From the NCBI RefSeq assembly GCF_001039355.2, contig NW_019775314.1:131384-178986 (forward strand): 47,603 nt of DNA. The letters run 5' to 3'. The first letter of the stretch is position 1; each line of letters begins with the position of its first letter. Below, one piece after another: positions 10,385 through 20,996 of the stretch. The notes under the pieces are model-generated. The model did not search any database. It was not told the DNA's origin and saw nothing but the letters and a program-made list of their open reading frames with translations. Origin of the DNA: Lingula anatina. Lineage: Eukaryota; Brachiopoda; Lingulata; Lingulida; Lingulidae. The position numbers and the translations under genes were made by a program.

Positions 10385-11209
10385 CTTTACGCTATGCTTA
10401 CCCTGACCTGTATAAATATAATAGAGGGCGAATTCCCTGTTACACGGGTCCCCAGTTTCTGAACGTGTGTTATATAATTGTATCTACCAGCATACTAGTA
10501 TTATTTTCTCCGTTTGCATTGGCGAGGTCATACCGTATAATATATATTTGTATGGAGCATATGAACTGCTATGGGATTTGATTCGTCTTGCTTCCTGAGC
10601 CGTGCCTCTTTTGTGTCTGCTCCTCTAATGCATGACCATCACTGTGGCGAAATGTGTGAAGTTTTATTGTCTTTCTGTTTTTTATTAAATATGTTATTAA
10701 TGATATTGGTCTCCTCTGTTTTTAAAGAATGTGATCAAAATGTCATTTTGATAAGCGTTTATGAAAGACATCTTAAGCAAAATATGATGCATATTTATAT
10801 CTGTATCAACAATTATGATAGAAAAGTATGAACATTAAAATAATATGAAATTTGGTCTTAATTCAAGGCTGATATCTACACACTCTGAATATCTTAAAGT
10901 CAATTTCCGCCCAAAACAAAACAGACATCTTTTTATGACGCTGTAAAATAGACCAAATATACAGCTAATATATATTTGGTAAAGTAATATAATATTTGGA
11001 CTAAAAGAAAATAACAATTTTAAACTAGATTCCTTTCTGAAATCGGTCTCATGTATGAGACAGTCGCCCGAGGGTGTGCCTAGGATCGTAATGGAAGGAC
11101 ACAAATTGCATTTGGATACGTTTTGCATAATCAAATTTTAAAAAAATCTATCCAGAGAGAGAGAGAGAGAGAGTGAGAAAGATATTTTTAATCATGCAGT
11201 TACTCGATC

Positions 11210-11217
<8 letters not shown>

Positions 11218-11252
<35 letters not shown>
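11218..11252 (+). repeat. A-run and GA tract in intron 1
   Basis: 35 A residues, preceded by a (GA)n tract at 11156-11172. The copy B counterpart (about 15947-16000) has a longer GA tract and no A-run. Confidence 0.9.
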
Positions 11253-11253
<1 letters not shown>

Positions 11254-11948
11254 AAGTTCAGCACTTGTGGCACGTTTTTCATGACAAGCTTTTCAAGTTC
11301 ACTGCGAATCTGAACTTCATATCCAAATACAGGTGAACGTTTTAAATACGTGTCATAACCTCCTCATTTCCTCATAAAGCTCCTTAGACCCCGAAACAAG
11401 TATTTCCCTTCCTGTTGTGTGACACACAGAAATTGCTATCAGGACGTGACAAAATGTATAACAAAACACTGTGTTGATGGAATTGAAGATCTCATGTTTT
11501 TCCTCGAGGACCGGTCTAATCGAATGCTTCTCACTGTGTTCCTCAATATTATTTTCATGCTGCGCTGTATTGAAGTAGGCCTATGATTCTAAATAACATA
11601 CTGCTCGTTATTTACGATGATGAAAACACACACACACACACACACGCACACACACACACGTGGGTATTTTTCAGCCTTAAATTCTATTATATCTTATATT
11701 CTCTTTAATCAGACAAATATTTTTTCCAAAGAAGTCATCTGCTTTCACCATTTTTCTTCGATTCACTCAATAAATGAATAAAGAAATAAACAGAACAGAA
11801 TAAGATAAAATAGGGTAAAATGAATATGACACTACAATGGATACATAAATGAAGGGATATAGACGTGTGTACAAAAAGAAGCACACAATACAAGTTCAAG
11901 TGTCAAATAACATATCACAAATACATATATTTTCTTTTCTATTCCCAG

Positions 11949-12513
11949 TGGCCTGAGGACATGTACCTCTCCTCCATCGGTCATCGCCAGGGTCAGTTGA
12001 TATCCAGTCAACATCACAGTCGCGAGGGTCTTAACAACGCGGGATACTACGACGTCAGCAGTAAATTCAACCCAGTATACCAGGGCGACTACGACTCACC
12101 ATTTTATAACGGACACGGCCATTCCAGAGAAAGGCGATTTGAAAAGCGACCACCTAGGAAACACGACCGAGAATCAAGGAATTACAGCCAAGCGCGACGG
12201 GAAAGGAGACACAAGAAGAAAGCGCGAGGAGATCACCATGATCATGAACACTACAAAGGATCCCATCATAAAGGATCGAAAGACAGACACCGGAGTGACT
12301 CTATGTTTAATTCTTCGCATGAAGTTTTTATGCCGCTTCCGATTTACGAAAACTATGGCGTAAATGGCAGACAGCGCCTGCCGCGGGCGGATTATGACGG
12401 GAGTGGCAGACGATCGGGTTCATCCAGTACACGGTATGTGATACTGATAGCGTTGGCGGTGCTGTTACTCATAGCGGCTGTGTCAGCTGTTGGCACAGGG
12501 GTCTATTTTGCAG
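11949..12513 (+). CDS. Membrane mucin-like gene, exon 2A (cytoplasmic region and transmembrane helix)
   Basis: A 565-nt exon between ttctattcccag and tttgcag|gtaagt, in phase 0 and out phase 1. It encodes 188 residues: a polar start (WPEDMYLSSIGHRQG), a highly basic stretch rich in Arg, Lys and His (RERRFEKRPPRKHDRESR, then HHDHEHYKGSHHKGSKDRH), the segment FMPLPIYENYG, an RADYDGSGRR segment, then a hydrophobic helix of about 26 residues (YVILIALAVLLLIAAVSAVG...). Arg residues just before the helix place the N-terminus in the cytoplasm by the positive-inside rule. Copy 2B differs at six residues, although I count about 18 synonymous changes. The helix-coding end is identical. I recognise no family domain. 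It may be an allele of 2B rather than a second exon. Confidence 0.75.
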
Positions 12514-12621
12514 GTAAGTTATATGGGTCATTTTACCTGAAATTGAACTTTTGAGTCACGTCAATGACGCACATATTTTGGTAATATTTGCAGTATTTTG
12601 AACAGTGCCGTTTTTTGTTTG

Positions 12622-12622
12622 N
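12622..12622. other. Assembly join (single N) between the duplicated copies
   Basis: The N falls exactly where copy A stops in intron 2 and copy B restarts in intron 1. That pattern is expected when the overlapping ends of two contigs fail to merge because of allelic divergence. Confidence 0.8.
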
Positions 12623-13305
12623 AAGAAATGGACAGAGAAGATGGTTTATTGCAAAAAATAATACTCCAAACATAAAATATCATATACACAACATTAATAC
12701 TTTTACTAAATCGACTCCACTCAAGGGACCAGTCATGTAGGGAATTAAATAAAATTTCATATAAAACGCCCCGTGGTTTTCACTCACTTAAGGGTGTGGT
12801 ACTGATAAATACCCAGCTTCTTAGTCAATACATACGACTTAGTCAATATTCTAATATTTACAATAGACCCCCAAATCCTTGTGTTAAGCCGCTAGGTTAA
12901 TGGCGTATACCGTAACGCTATGTTCACCACGCTATATTATCTTCAAATGACGTATTATTTGCAACATATAATCCGGGTGTCAAGGTGGTTCTTTGTGGCA
13001 CTGACAGGGTTTTGTTACATATTTTTTCTTTCTTCTTTTAGTTAGAAAATATATATTTATATATGTGTGCTCTGCTTGGTATTTAATAATGTATATATAC
13101 AGTAAAAGTAAAATATACTACCACCACTATTCCTACATGTACATGTACTGCTACTAATACACATGTACTACTGCTACTACTACTACTACTACTGTTGCTA
13201 CTGCTACTGCTGCTACTACTGCTAATTCTACTACTGCTAGTGCAACTGCTACTTCTACTACTGCTACTACTGCTACTGCTACCACTGCTACTACTACTAC
13301 ATGTA

Positions 13306-14068
13306 CTACCACATATAGAGAATCTGTTGAGTCGTTGTTAAGCTGGTGCGAGAGTAATGATCTTATCTTGAACGTAGCTAAAACCAAAGAAATGATAGTG
13401 GATTTTAGAAGGAATCAGAATGTAAAGGTACCACTCACCATTGGTAATGATGAAGTTAGTAGGGTAGAGGAATTTAAACTACTTGGTATACACCTTAACA
13501 GTAAATTGAATTGGAAAGATAACACCGTAAAGAGTGTAAAGAAGGCACGGCAAAGACTGTATTTTTTAAGATCATTGAGAACTTTTACTGATAGTGTGCC
13601 TATTTTAGTCAATTTTTATAGGTGTGTAATTGAAAGCATTCTAGCGTACGGAATTATAATATGGTATAGCGGAACAGCTGGGGAGGAAAGGAAGAAATTA
13701 GCAAACGTTGTAAAAACTGCAAGCAGGATTATCGGACAAGATCTCCCCAAGCTGGATGATATTTTTAAGGACAGGATGGAGAAAAGAATTGTCAACACCA
13801 TGAAAGACGCTTTCCATCCTGCATCCTCTCTTTTTACTTTTTTACCAAGCAACAGTAGACTTTTAACTTTTAAAGGCAGTAAACGCTTTTTAAACAGCTT
13901 TTATCCAAGTGCAGTGACGCATTTTAATTTGATCTCAAAGCTAAATTCTTAATTAATTTATTTATTTATTATTTTATTATTTTACTCTGTATATTGCTCC
14001 AATGGAAAATGATTTCCGATTTTTATAATTGGCTAAATAAACTCTTATCTTACTCTTATCTTATCTTA
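13306..14068 (+). mobile_element. 5'-truncated Rex1/CR1-like non-LTR retrotransposon fragment
   Basis: The open frame from about 13311 to 13952 encodes the C-terminal part of a LINE reverse transcriptase. It has LLSWCESNDLILNVAKTKEM, the segment EFKLLGIHLNSKLNWKDN, then YGIIIWYSG and a tail with ASRIIGQDLPKLDDIF and DAFHPASSLFTFLPS, an arrangement typical of Rex1/CR1-L2 type elements. The catalytic palm, including the YADD-type motif, and the endonuclease are missing, so it is dead on arrival. After the stop, a short 3' region ends in tcttatcttactcttatctta, matching the microsatellite-like 3' ends of this clade. It inserted into the trinucleotide tract, and copy A lacks it. Confidence 0.85.
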
Positions 14069-14786
14069 CCGCTGCTACTGTTACGACTGCTATTGCTACT
14101 GCTTCTACTACAACTACTGTAACTAATACTACTTCTCTTGTTACTACTACTTCTACTACTAATAGTAAAGGAGGGGGCGAGAACAGCAAGAATTGAGCGA
14201 AAAAGTGTGAAGGGGTGGTTCTAAAGCTACTTGTCCATTACCCAGGTGGTTCCATAAGACAGGTAAATCAAAATCCTGGTGAAAAAAATTAGCTCCGGTA
14301 TCGCGCTGAAAGAAGTTGTTCCCCATTGTCAATTTTATTTACATTACGATACGCCTGGTTAAAGTGACGTACGTGGTTGTGCTATTTAATACATGGGGTA
14401 CAGTATTATGAACCTAACATGTGCTGGCTCTATGGGGATCTGGGATATCAGATAAAGACGGTTCCCCCAGTAACAAAAATTAATCAGTGAAGAAATAAAA
14501 TCAATACATACATACGCAACAAAAATAAAATATTTAAAGTAAACACGGTGAAAGAAAATATAAATTAATGACTAAATAAATACATACATATGAATAAACT
14601 GGAGGCGTAATTGCAGTACATGAATTTCTTTGCCGTCTTATATTAATACTAATCTCCTCTGCCCATTCGGACGGGGTATGAATGTTATACATTGTTTTTG
14701 ATAAGAGGGAAGAGTGGATGGCGGACTCTCTGTTTCAGCCTATGGGACTGAATAGAATAAAATAGAATAGAATAGAATAGAATAGA

Positions 14787-14953
14787 CAGGCCCGTAGCCA
14801 GCAATTTCAAAAGGGGGGTTCTTTTTCTGGAAAAGTGGACCTTTTTTCTGTAAAAACTTCATGTAACTAGATCAAATTTACCCAGAGTGGACCTTTTCCA
14901 AGCAAAAGGGCGGTTCTTTCGAACCCCCCGAACCCCCCTTGGCTACGGGCCTG
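14787..14953. mobile_element. Miniature inverted-repeat element 3 (hAT-like ends)
   Basis: 167 bp with ends caggcccgtagcca and tggctacgggcctg, and inner ggggggttc / gaacccccc extensions. It sits within a gaata pentanucleotide tract, so an 8-bp target duplication cannot be proven. Copy A has only the short tract at this place (about 9927-9937), making it an empty site. CAG...CTG ends suggest a hAT-type origin. A partial reverse-strand relative lies at 36481-36545. Confidence 0.8.
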
Positions 14954-15048
14954 ATAGAATAGAATAAAATAGCATAGAATCATGCAGGAGAGAGTCCCCG
15001 GTGATACGGAGTCCGGTTTCCTTTAATATGCACAGGTACATGCAAGCC

Positions 15049-15186
15049 CTACCCTCTACCAGGTCTACAGTTTGATTTTTCACTAGATATTCACATATAT
15101 GTCTCTAGTTAATTGATGACACTTTTCTGCACTGCGATTATGGAAAAAGTGCACATAATTAATCTGCAGCCCTGGTAGAGGGTAGG
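15049..15186. mobile_element. Miniature inverted-repeat element 1 (copy B)
   Basis: Counterpart of 10007-10144 in the second segment copy. The right end here is agccctggtagagggtagg, a better match to the left end than in copy A. Confidence 0.75.
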
Positions 15187-15218
15187 TAAGTCACGTCCTA
15201 GATTTTCAACAGCTTATA

Positions 15219-15426
15219 CCCCCTTTACACTGGACGGCGTCCTTTCTGCGACCATGAAATTTGGCATCGCTGTGGTCTTAATAAGGAGGCACGAGCATTG
15301 ATTTGGTATCAGAATGAATGCTCAATGATCGGCCAGTTGTCGGCACGTAAAGTATTATAATTCTTTAACTCTCAAATGGGGCCGAACTGCTGGACGCAGA
15401 AGGGACGCCGTCCAGTGTAAAGGGGG
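15219..15426. mobile_element. Miniature inverted-repeat element 2 (copy B)
   Basis: Near-identical counterpart of 10177-10384 with the same 32-bp ends. The shared position shows that both elements inserted before the two segment copies diverged. Confidence 0.85.
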
Positions 15427-15943
15427 CTTTACGCTATGCTTACCCTGACCTGTATAAATATAATAGAGGGCGAATTCCCTGTTACACGGGTCCCCAGTTT
15501 CTTAACGTGTGTTATATAATTGTATCTACCAGCATACTAGGATTAGTTTCTCCGTTTGCATTGGCGAGGTCATGCCGTATAATATTTATTTGTATGGAGC
15601 ATATGGACTGCTATGGAATATCATTCGTCTTGCTTCCTGAGCCGCGCCACTTTTATGTCCTCCACTGCATATAACCATCACTGTGGCGAAAAATATGCTG
15701 TTTTGCGTCTTTCTGTTTTTTTTATTATTATTATTAAATATGTTGTTAATAATATTGGTCTCCAAGTAATCTATATTTGGTAAAGTAATATAATTTTTGG
15801 ACTAAAAAAAAATTAAACTAGATTCTTTTCCTAAATCGGTGTCATGCACGATAGCGAGGCTGTGACTAGGATCGTAATGGAATGACACAAATTGCATTTA
15901 GATCCGTTTTGCGTAATCAAGTTCACAGGTTACAAACATATCT

Positions 15944-15979
<36 letters not shown>

Positions 15980-16375
15980 TTAATAATGCAGTTACTCGAA
16001 AAAAACAAACACTTGTGGCACGTTTTTCATGACAAGCTTTTCAAGTTCACTGCGAATCTGAACTTCATATCCAAATACAGGTGAACGTTTTAAATACGTG
16101 TCATAACCTCCTCATTTCCTCATAAAGCTCCTTAGACCCCGAAACAAGTATTTACCTTCCTGTTGTGTGACACACTGACATTGCTATCAGGACGTGACAA
16201 AATGTATAACAAAACACTGTGTTGGTGGAATTGAAGATCTCATGTTTTTCCTCGAGGACCGGTCTAATCGAATGCTTCTCACTATGTTCCTCGATCTTAT
16301 TTTCATGCTGCGCTGTATTGAAGTAGGCCTATGATTCTAAATAACATACTGCTCGTTATTTACGATGATGAAAAA

Positions 16376-16391
16376 ACACACACACACACAC

Positions 16392-16432
<41 letters not shown>
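16376..16432. repeat. (CA)n microsatellite
   Basis: Allelic or paralogous length variant of the shorter tract at 11627-11660. The open frame of alternating His-Thr across it is an artefact. Confidence 0.95.
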
Positions 16433-16434
<2 letters not shown>

Positions 16435-16720
16435 GGTATTTTTCAGCCTTAAATTCTATTATATCTTATATTCTCTTTAATCAGACAAATATTTTTTCCA
16501 AAGAAGTCATCTGCTTTCACCATTTTTCTTCGATTCACTCAATAAATAAATAAATAAATAAACAGAACAGAATAAGATAAAATAGGGTAAAATGAATATG
16601 ACACTACAATGGATACATAAATGAAGGGATATAGACGTGTGTACAAAAAGAAGCACACAATACAAGTTCAAGTGTCAAATAACATATCACAAATACATAT
16701 ATTTTCTTTTCTATTCCCAG

Positions 16721-17285
16721 TGGCCTGAGGACATGTACCTCTCCTCCATCGGTCATCGCCAGGGTCAGTTGATATCCAGCCAACACCACAGTCGCGAGGG
16801 CCTTAACAACCCCGGGTACTACGACGTCAGCAGTAAATTCAACCCGGTATACCAGGGCGACTACGACTCGCCATTTTATAACGGACACGGCCATTCCCGA
16901 GAAAGACGGTTTGAAAAGCGGCCCCCAAGGAAACACGACCGAGAATCAAGGAATTACAGCCAAGCGCGACGGGAAAGGAGACACAAGAAGAATGCACGAG
17001 GGGATCACCATGATCATGAACATCACAAAGGTTCACATCATAAAGGATCGAAAGAGAGACACCGGAGCGATTCTATGTTTAATTCTTCGCATGAAGTTTT
17101 TATGCCGCTTCCGATTTACGAAAACTATGGCGTAAATGGCAGACAGCGCCTGCCGCGGGCGGATTATGACGGGGGCGGCAGACGATCGGGTTCAACCAGT
17201 ACACGGTATGTGATACTGATAGCGTTGGCGGTGCTGTTACTCATAGCGGCTGTGTCAGCTGTTGGCACAGGGGTCTATTTTGCAG
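16721..17285 (+). CDS. Membrane mucin-like gene, exon 2B (cytoplasmic region and transmembrane helix)
   Basis: Same length, borders and phases (0 in, 1 out) as exon 2A, and the nearer partner of exon 3. Residue differences from 2A are A to P, K to N, Y to H, D to E, S to G and S to T, all outside the helix. With exon 1 (11 codons) and exon 3 it gives a continuous frame of about 1025 residues, with the helix at about residues 174-199. Joining 2A to 2B in one transcript would read g|tg gcc tga, a stop three codons in, so at most one copy can be used per mRNA. The excess of synonymous changes shows the protein is under constraint. Confidence 0.8.
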
Positions 17286-17942
17286 GTAAGTTATATGGGT
17301 CATTTTACCTGAAATTGAACTTTTGAGTCACGTCAATGACGCACATATTTTGGTAATATTTTCAGTATTTTGACCAGTGCCGTTTTTTGTTTGTTTGTTT
17401 AATGTTTGATAACCTCGATATGGAAATAAATCAACCATAATTTACAAAAAGTGAAATAAAAGTGTTTTTTTTTTCTTTTTTCTTTTTTCTTTTTAATAAG
17501 AAAAATGGGTGCGTCACCAACTGATTGAAAGGCTGACTTTCTGTGGAATTACAATAACACGAGTTTATATTAAGATTTATATAGATTTCAATATTTTATA
17601 TTCCTTCAGGATAAAATAACTTTACGAATAATATTCATTATATTATACCCTATACCCTCAATTATATATTATATACGTTTTGACGGAATAGCCTGATAAT
17701 TTATTTGTTTGGGTTTGGCGCACTTTCTCATACTTGTGTTATACTTAATTTCATTTAAAATTCAGTAATTCAGCAATTTTTTTTCAAAATTTTGCTGTTT
17801 TGTAACGGGTTTTTTTATAACTGTTGTTTACAATTCATTGATTCGACCTGTTATGTCAGTCCCCATTTTTCATTTCTACCTTGAAAATATTTCGTGCACT
17901 TGTCATATTTGTATCATTAAACGTACGCTCTTGTATTTTTAG
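17286..17942 (+). other. Intron 2 of the mucin-like gene
   Basis: Runs from gtaagt to the acceptor ctcttgtatttttag. It is AT-rich with a T-rich tract near 17466-17493. I see nothing else in it. Confidence 0.75.
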
Positions 17943-20422
17943 TGAGAAATAACACTGGGGACACGGGACTACAGACGGGCGGTGCAGGCACAACCACCAC
18001 CACCACAACAACAACTAATCCTCCAGTGATAACTACACAGTCTGGAGCAAACACAACACAATCACTAACTGCAACAACGGTTGCTGTCACAACTAGCACA
18101 ATTCAGCGTGTGACCACGAGTGCGTTACAGTCTGCAACAACGAGCACTTTCAGAGGTGTCACAACGAGCACAAGTCAAGCTGTGACTACAAGCACAGCGC
18201 AGGTTGCAGCGACCAGCACTGTGCAGGCTGCAACAACAAGTCTAATGGATACGACAACAATGAGTTCAACACGGACTTATACAAGCACAGTTCAGTCTGC
18301 CATAACGCAGGGTGCAAACACGTATTCGAAGCAGCCTGCACCATCAAATGCAACGCAGGCTGCAACATCGCAGGCTGCGACTACAAGCGCAACGCAGGCT
18401 GTGACTTCAACTGCAACGCAGGCTGCAACAACGGATACAACGCAGGCTGTGACTTCAAGCGCAACACAGGCTGCAACAAGTGATACGACGAAGGCTGTCA
18501 CTACAAGCGCAACGCAGGCTGCAACAACAGATACGACGCAGGTCGTGATTACAAGCGCAATGCAGGCTGCAACAACGGGTACGACGCAGGCTGCGACTAC
18601 AAGCGCAACGCAGGCTGAGACTTCAAGCGCAACGCAGGCTGTGACCTCAACTGCAACGCAGGCTGCAACAACGGATACAACGCAGGCTGTAACTACAATC
18701 GCAGCGCAGGCTGCAACAACGGATACAACACAGGCTGTAACTACAAGCGCAGCGCAGGCTGCAACAACGGATACAATGCAGGCTGTGACTACAAGCGCAG
18801 CGCAGGCTGCAACAACGGATACAACGCAGGCTGTGACTACAAGCGCAGTGCAGGCTGCAACAACGGATACAACGACGGCCTCGACTACAACTGCAACGCA
18901 GGCTGCGCCAACTAGCTCAGTTCAGACAGCGGGCTCGACGCAGACTTCGACAACGAGCACATCCCTAGCTCCAGCAGCAATCGTTACGCAGGGCTTGGCA
19001 ACGGAGACAGTTGCTCAGGCTGCAGCAACAAGTACAGGACAGGCAGCGACTACTAGCACAATTGATGCTGCAACAACAGACACAGTTCAGTTTGTGTCAC
19101 CAACCACAACCCCAGCTACGACAAAAGAGACATCACTGGGTGATACCACAAGCTCGGTGCAGGCTCAAATGTCAGTTACTGAAACAGCCGACGCAGCTTC
19201 GTCTTTAACATCTTCTTTCGGCGCATCACGTGACACTGCCAGCGTAACGAGCCCGCCATCGTCTACAGTGGCAGTTTCTTCAAATAGTCAGTCATTAGAG
19301 ACAACTTCATCGTTTTCCGTCTCAAGTGGCCAATCAGCAGTAACCACGTCACCATCGACCGATTCAAGTGGTCAAGCAACACAAACTATATTGATGTCGT
19401 TAGATTTCAGTAGCCAATCAGCGGAAACCACGTCATCAATATCTGCATTAAACAGCCAACTAGAACAAGCCTCGTCATCATCAAGCGTTCTAAGCAGCCA
19501 ATCAGTGCAGAATACTTCGGCAGTGACAAGCACAGACATTGCTCAGTCAGCATTATTAGCGACAATTAGCAGTATCTCTGTTTCTCCGTCTACAAACACA
19601 ATTGCTACGACTGTATCTGCATATACGAGAATAAGTTTGACATCCGCCGCGGGTACGGCCGCATTTGATAGCTCAATTTCCCAAACGGATTCTTCCTCCG
19701 TTAATACTGGAAGTAGTAGTAGTCATACTATTTCCAGTCTAACGGGTGATGCGACAAGTGCAAGTAGTGTCACAGAAACTGTTACCTCTGGGTCTCTTTC
19801 TGCTCAAACGACAAACACCGCCTCCACGGCATCTTCTGCTAGCGCCGTTCAATCAAGTGCAACAGAAACCATGGCTGCTGGAGCTACCAGTGTAACCGAG
19901 CCTTTGGCATCGACGGTTTTGGGTGTGGTAACATCCACGACTATACCGGCGCCTGCGACCGCCACAACGTCTACGGGAATCACAGACACGACTTCCAGCG
20001 TTGTTTCTCTTCAAACGACGGAGGCTGCGCCTAGCAGTCCTACATCAACAACAACAACTGGGGCGACATCTAGCGACTTGGTGTTAGGATCAACAGCAGC
20101 GACAACTAGCGCTGTGACGTCAGCGGTAACAGAGGTTTCATCCAACATCGAATCTGCTACAAGTACTGTTGCTGTTGAAAGCTCAGCAACTAGTTCTACA
20201 ACTTTACAGGCCAGTTCGTCAGAAAGTACGACAACAGCGACCAGCGGGACACAGACAACGGTCGTCAGCACGACGGAAACGTCGTCTGCGCCCTCTACAG
20301 TGACGTCCACACTTACTAACACGTCCAGTTCGGTATCACTGGCGGTATCCAGCAGCGCGGTGACCACTACACCTGGTCCCTCGCCCTGGGGGAGAAGAAA
20401 AAAGAAGAAGAAAAAGAAGTAA
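17943..20422 (+). CDS. Membrane mucin-like gene, exon 3 (Ser/Thr-rich ectodomain, C-terminus)
   Basis: A 2480-nt exon after a tatttttag acceptor. Its first two bases complete the codon begun by exon 2 (g|tg, Val), giving 826 residues to the TAA at 20420. It begins VRNNTGDTG, then a nine-Thr run, then Thr/Ala/Gln-rich repeats, then a longer non-repetitive Ser/Thr-rich part with almost no Cys or aromatic residues. This composition is that of a heavily O-glycosylated mucin domain. N-glycosylation sites include NNT and NAT. It ends PSPWGRRKKKKKKK, an unusual basic tail for an extracellular terminus. A weak donor overlaps the stop (gaa|gtaaac), so an extra downstream exon is possible. No SEA, EGF or von Willebrand domain is visible. 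Likely role, by inference only: cell-surface coat or barrier. Confidence 0.85.
18352..18906 (+). repeat. 48-bp coding tandem repeat (16-residue mucin repeat)
   Basis: About eleven copies of a 48-bp unit encode variants of TQAVTTSAAQAATTDT, itself two 8-residue halves. Two to four conserved Thr/Ser per half are O-glycosylation candidates. Copies near 18660-18870 are most alike (recent homogenisation), while those at the edges are degraded. A multiple of three keeps the frame, so copy number can vary among individuals without breaking the protein. Confidence 0.95.
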
Positions 20423-20500
20423 ACATGCTCAAATGATATCTGGAATCGTTTAATTATAATTAATATATATGATATTTGTATCGGGTGAAAAAACTCGTTA

Positions 20501-20506
20501 AATAAA
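20501..20506 (+). terminator. Polyadenylation signal of the mucin-like gene
   Basis: A canonical aataaa lies 79 bp after the stop codon, followed by a GT/T-rich stretch (ttatttgttttatttctttctttg) starting about 35 bp downstream, as expected of a 3' end processing site. Confidence 0.6.
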
Positions 20507-20996
20507 TTCATGCTGACATTTGGAACAAGACAAGTGGCCAGTTATTTGTTTTATTTCTTTCTTTGTTATAAATGCTATCAATATTTACCTTTAGTCTTGA
20601 CTACATTTGGTTAAGTCTATTTAATTGTCGTTGTTATTATTTTTACACTGCATGGTTCATATTGTTTTCCCAGAGCCCTTTAATTAACATAGTTTACTGC
20701 ATTTAGCATAAGTCAGTGCTACTAATACTTTAAAAATATTCTTGTTGGTACTTTTAACTACTATCCTATTCTAAGGCGCATGTCTATTTAAAAATAAAGT
20801 TATTTTGCCGTAGTGCACGGTCTTCCAACCTCTAAAATTTTGCCTTCAGCTAAAGTACTAATGCAGTAAAATTAAGCTTAAAACAGGAATAGTCATATAA
20901 TGAAGTGCAAGAGTAAGGAGAAAGTTATCTCTTTTGTGCATTTATTTTGGGGTAGGCTAATATGAGGAAAAGGGTATCTACGAAGCTAAGGCCCCA
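20507..20996. other. Non-coding stretch downstream of the mucin-like gene
   Basis: AT-rich. I see no open frame, repeat or RNA gene. Confidence 0.6.

Larger units (their letters stand above)
7754..11948 (+). other. Intron 1 of the mucin-like gene
   Basis: Bounded by gtaagt and by a strong acceptor, ttttcttttctattcccag. It contains CT, TA, trinucleotide, A-run and CA microsatellites, a small local duplication, and two miniature inverted-repeat elements. From about 8586 onward it is the first copy of the large duplicated segment. Confidence 0.6.
8586..12621 (+). repeat. Large duplicated segment, copy A (contains exon 2A)
   Basis: This aligns end to end with 12623-17394 at high identity. Landmarks are ctccaatcaagggaccagtc, the trinucleotide tract, both miniature elements, the CA tract and exon 2. 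Copy A ends exactly at the N at 12622, in the middle of intron 2, and copy B starts directly after it, back in intron 1. Copy A lacks the LINE fragment and the 167-bp element present in copy B but has a long TA tract and a 53-A run absent there. Confidence 0.95.
12623..17394 (+). repeat. Large duplicated segment, copy B (contains exon 2B)
   Basis: Second copy of 8586-12621, longer mainly because of the LINE fragment (about 760 bp) and a 167-bp inverted-repeat element. The homology runs into intron 2 as far as cagtattttga(a/c)cagtgccg, where copy A is cut by the N. Exon divergence is about 4-5 percent by my count, within the range known for alleles in broadcast-spawning marine invertebrates. 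Confidence 0.95.

Noticed and set aside
10571-10831. 86-codon open frame in intron 1
   Set aside because: The matching region of copy B (about 15610-15770) has indels and substitutions that destroy the frame, so there is no coding constraint.
11865-11948. Upstream extension of the exon 2 open frame
   Set aside because: The strong pyrimidine-rich acceptor ending at 11948 and the exact phase match to exon 1 make this part intronic.
17917-20511. Reverse-strand frames opposite the mucin exon (60-166 codons)
   Set aside because: These mirror the Thr/Ser/Ala repeat codons. No splice or start support, and Val/Ala-rich composition is the expected antisense.
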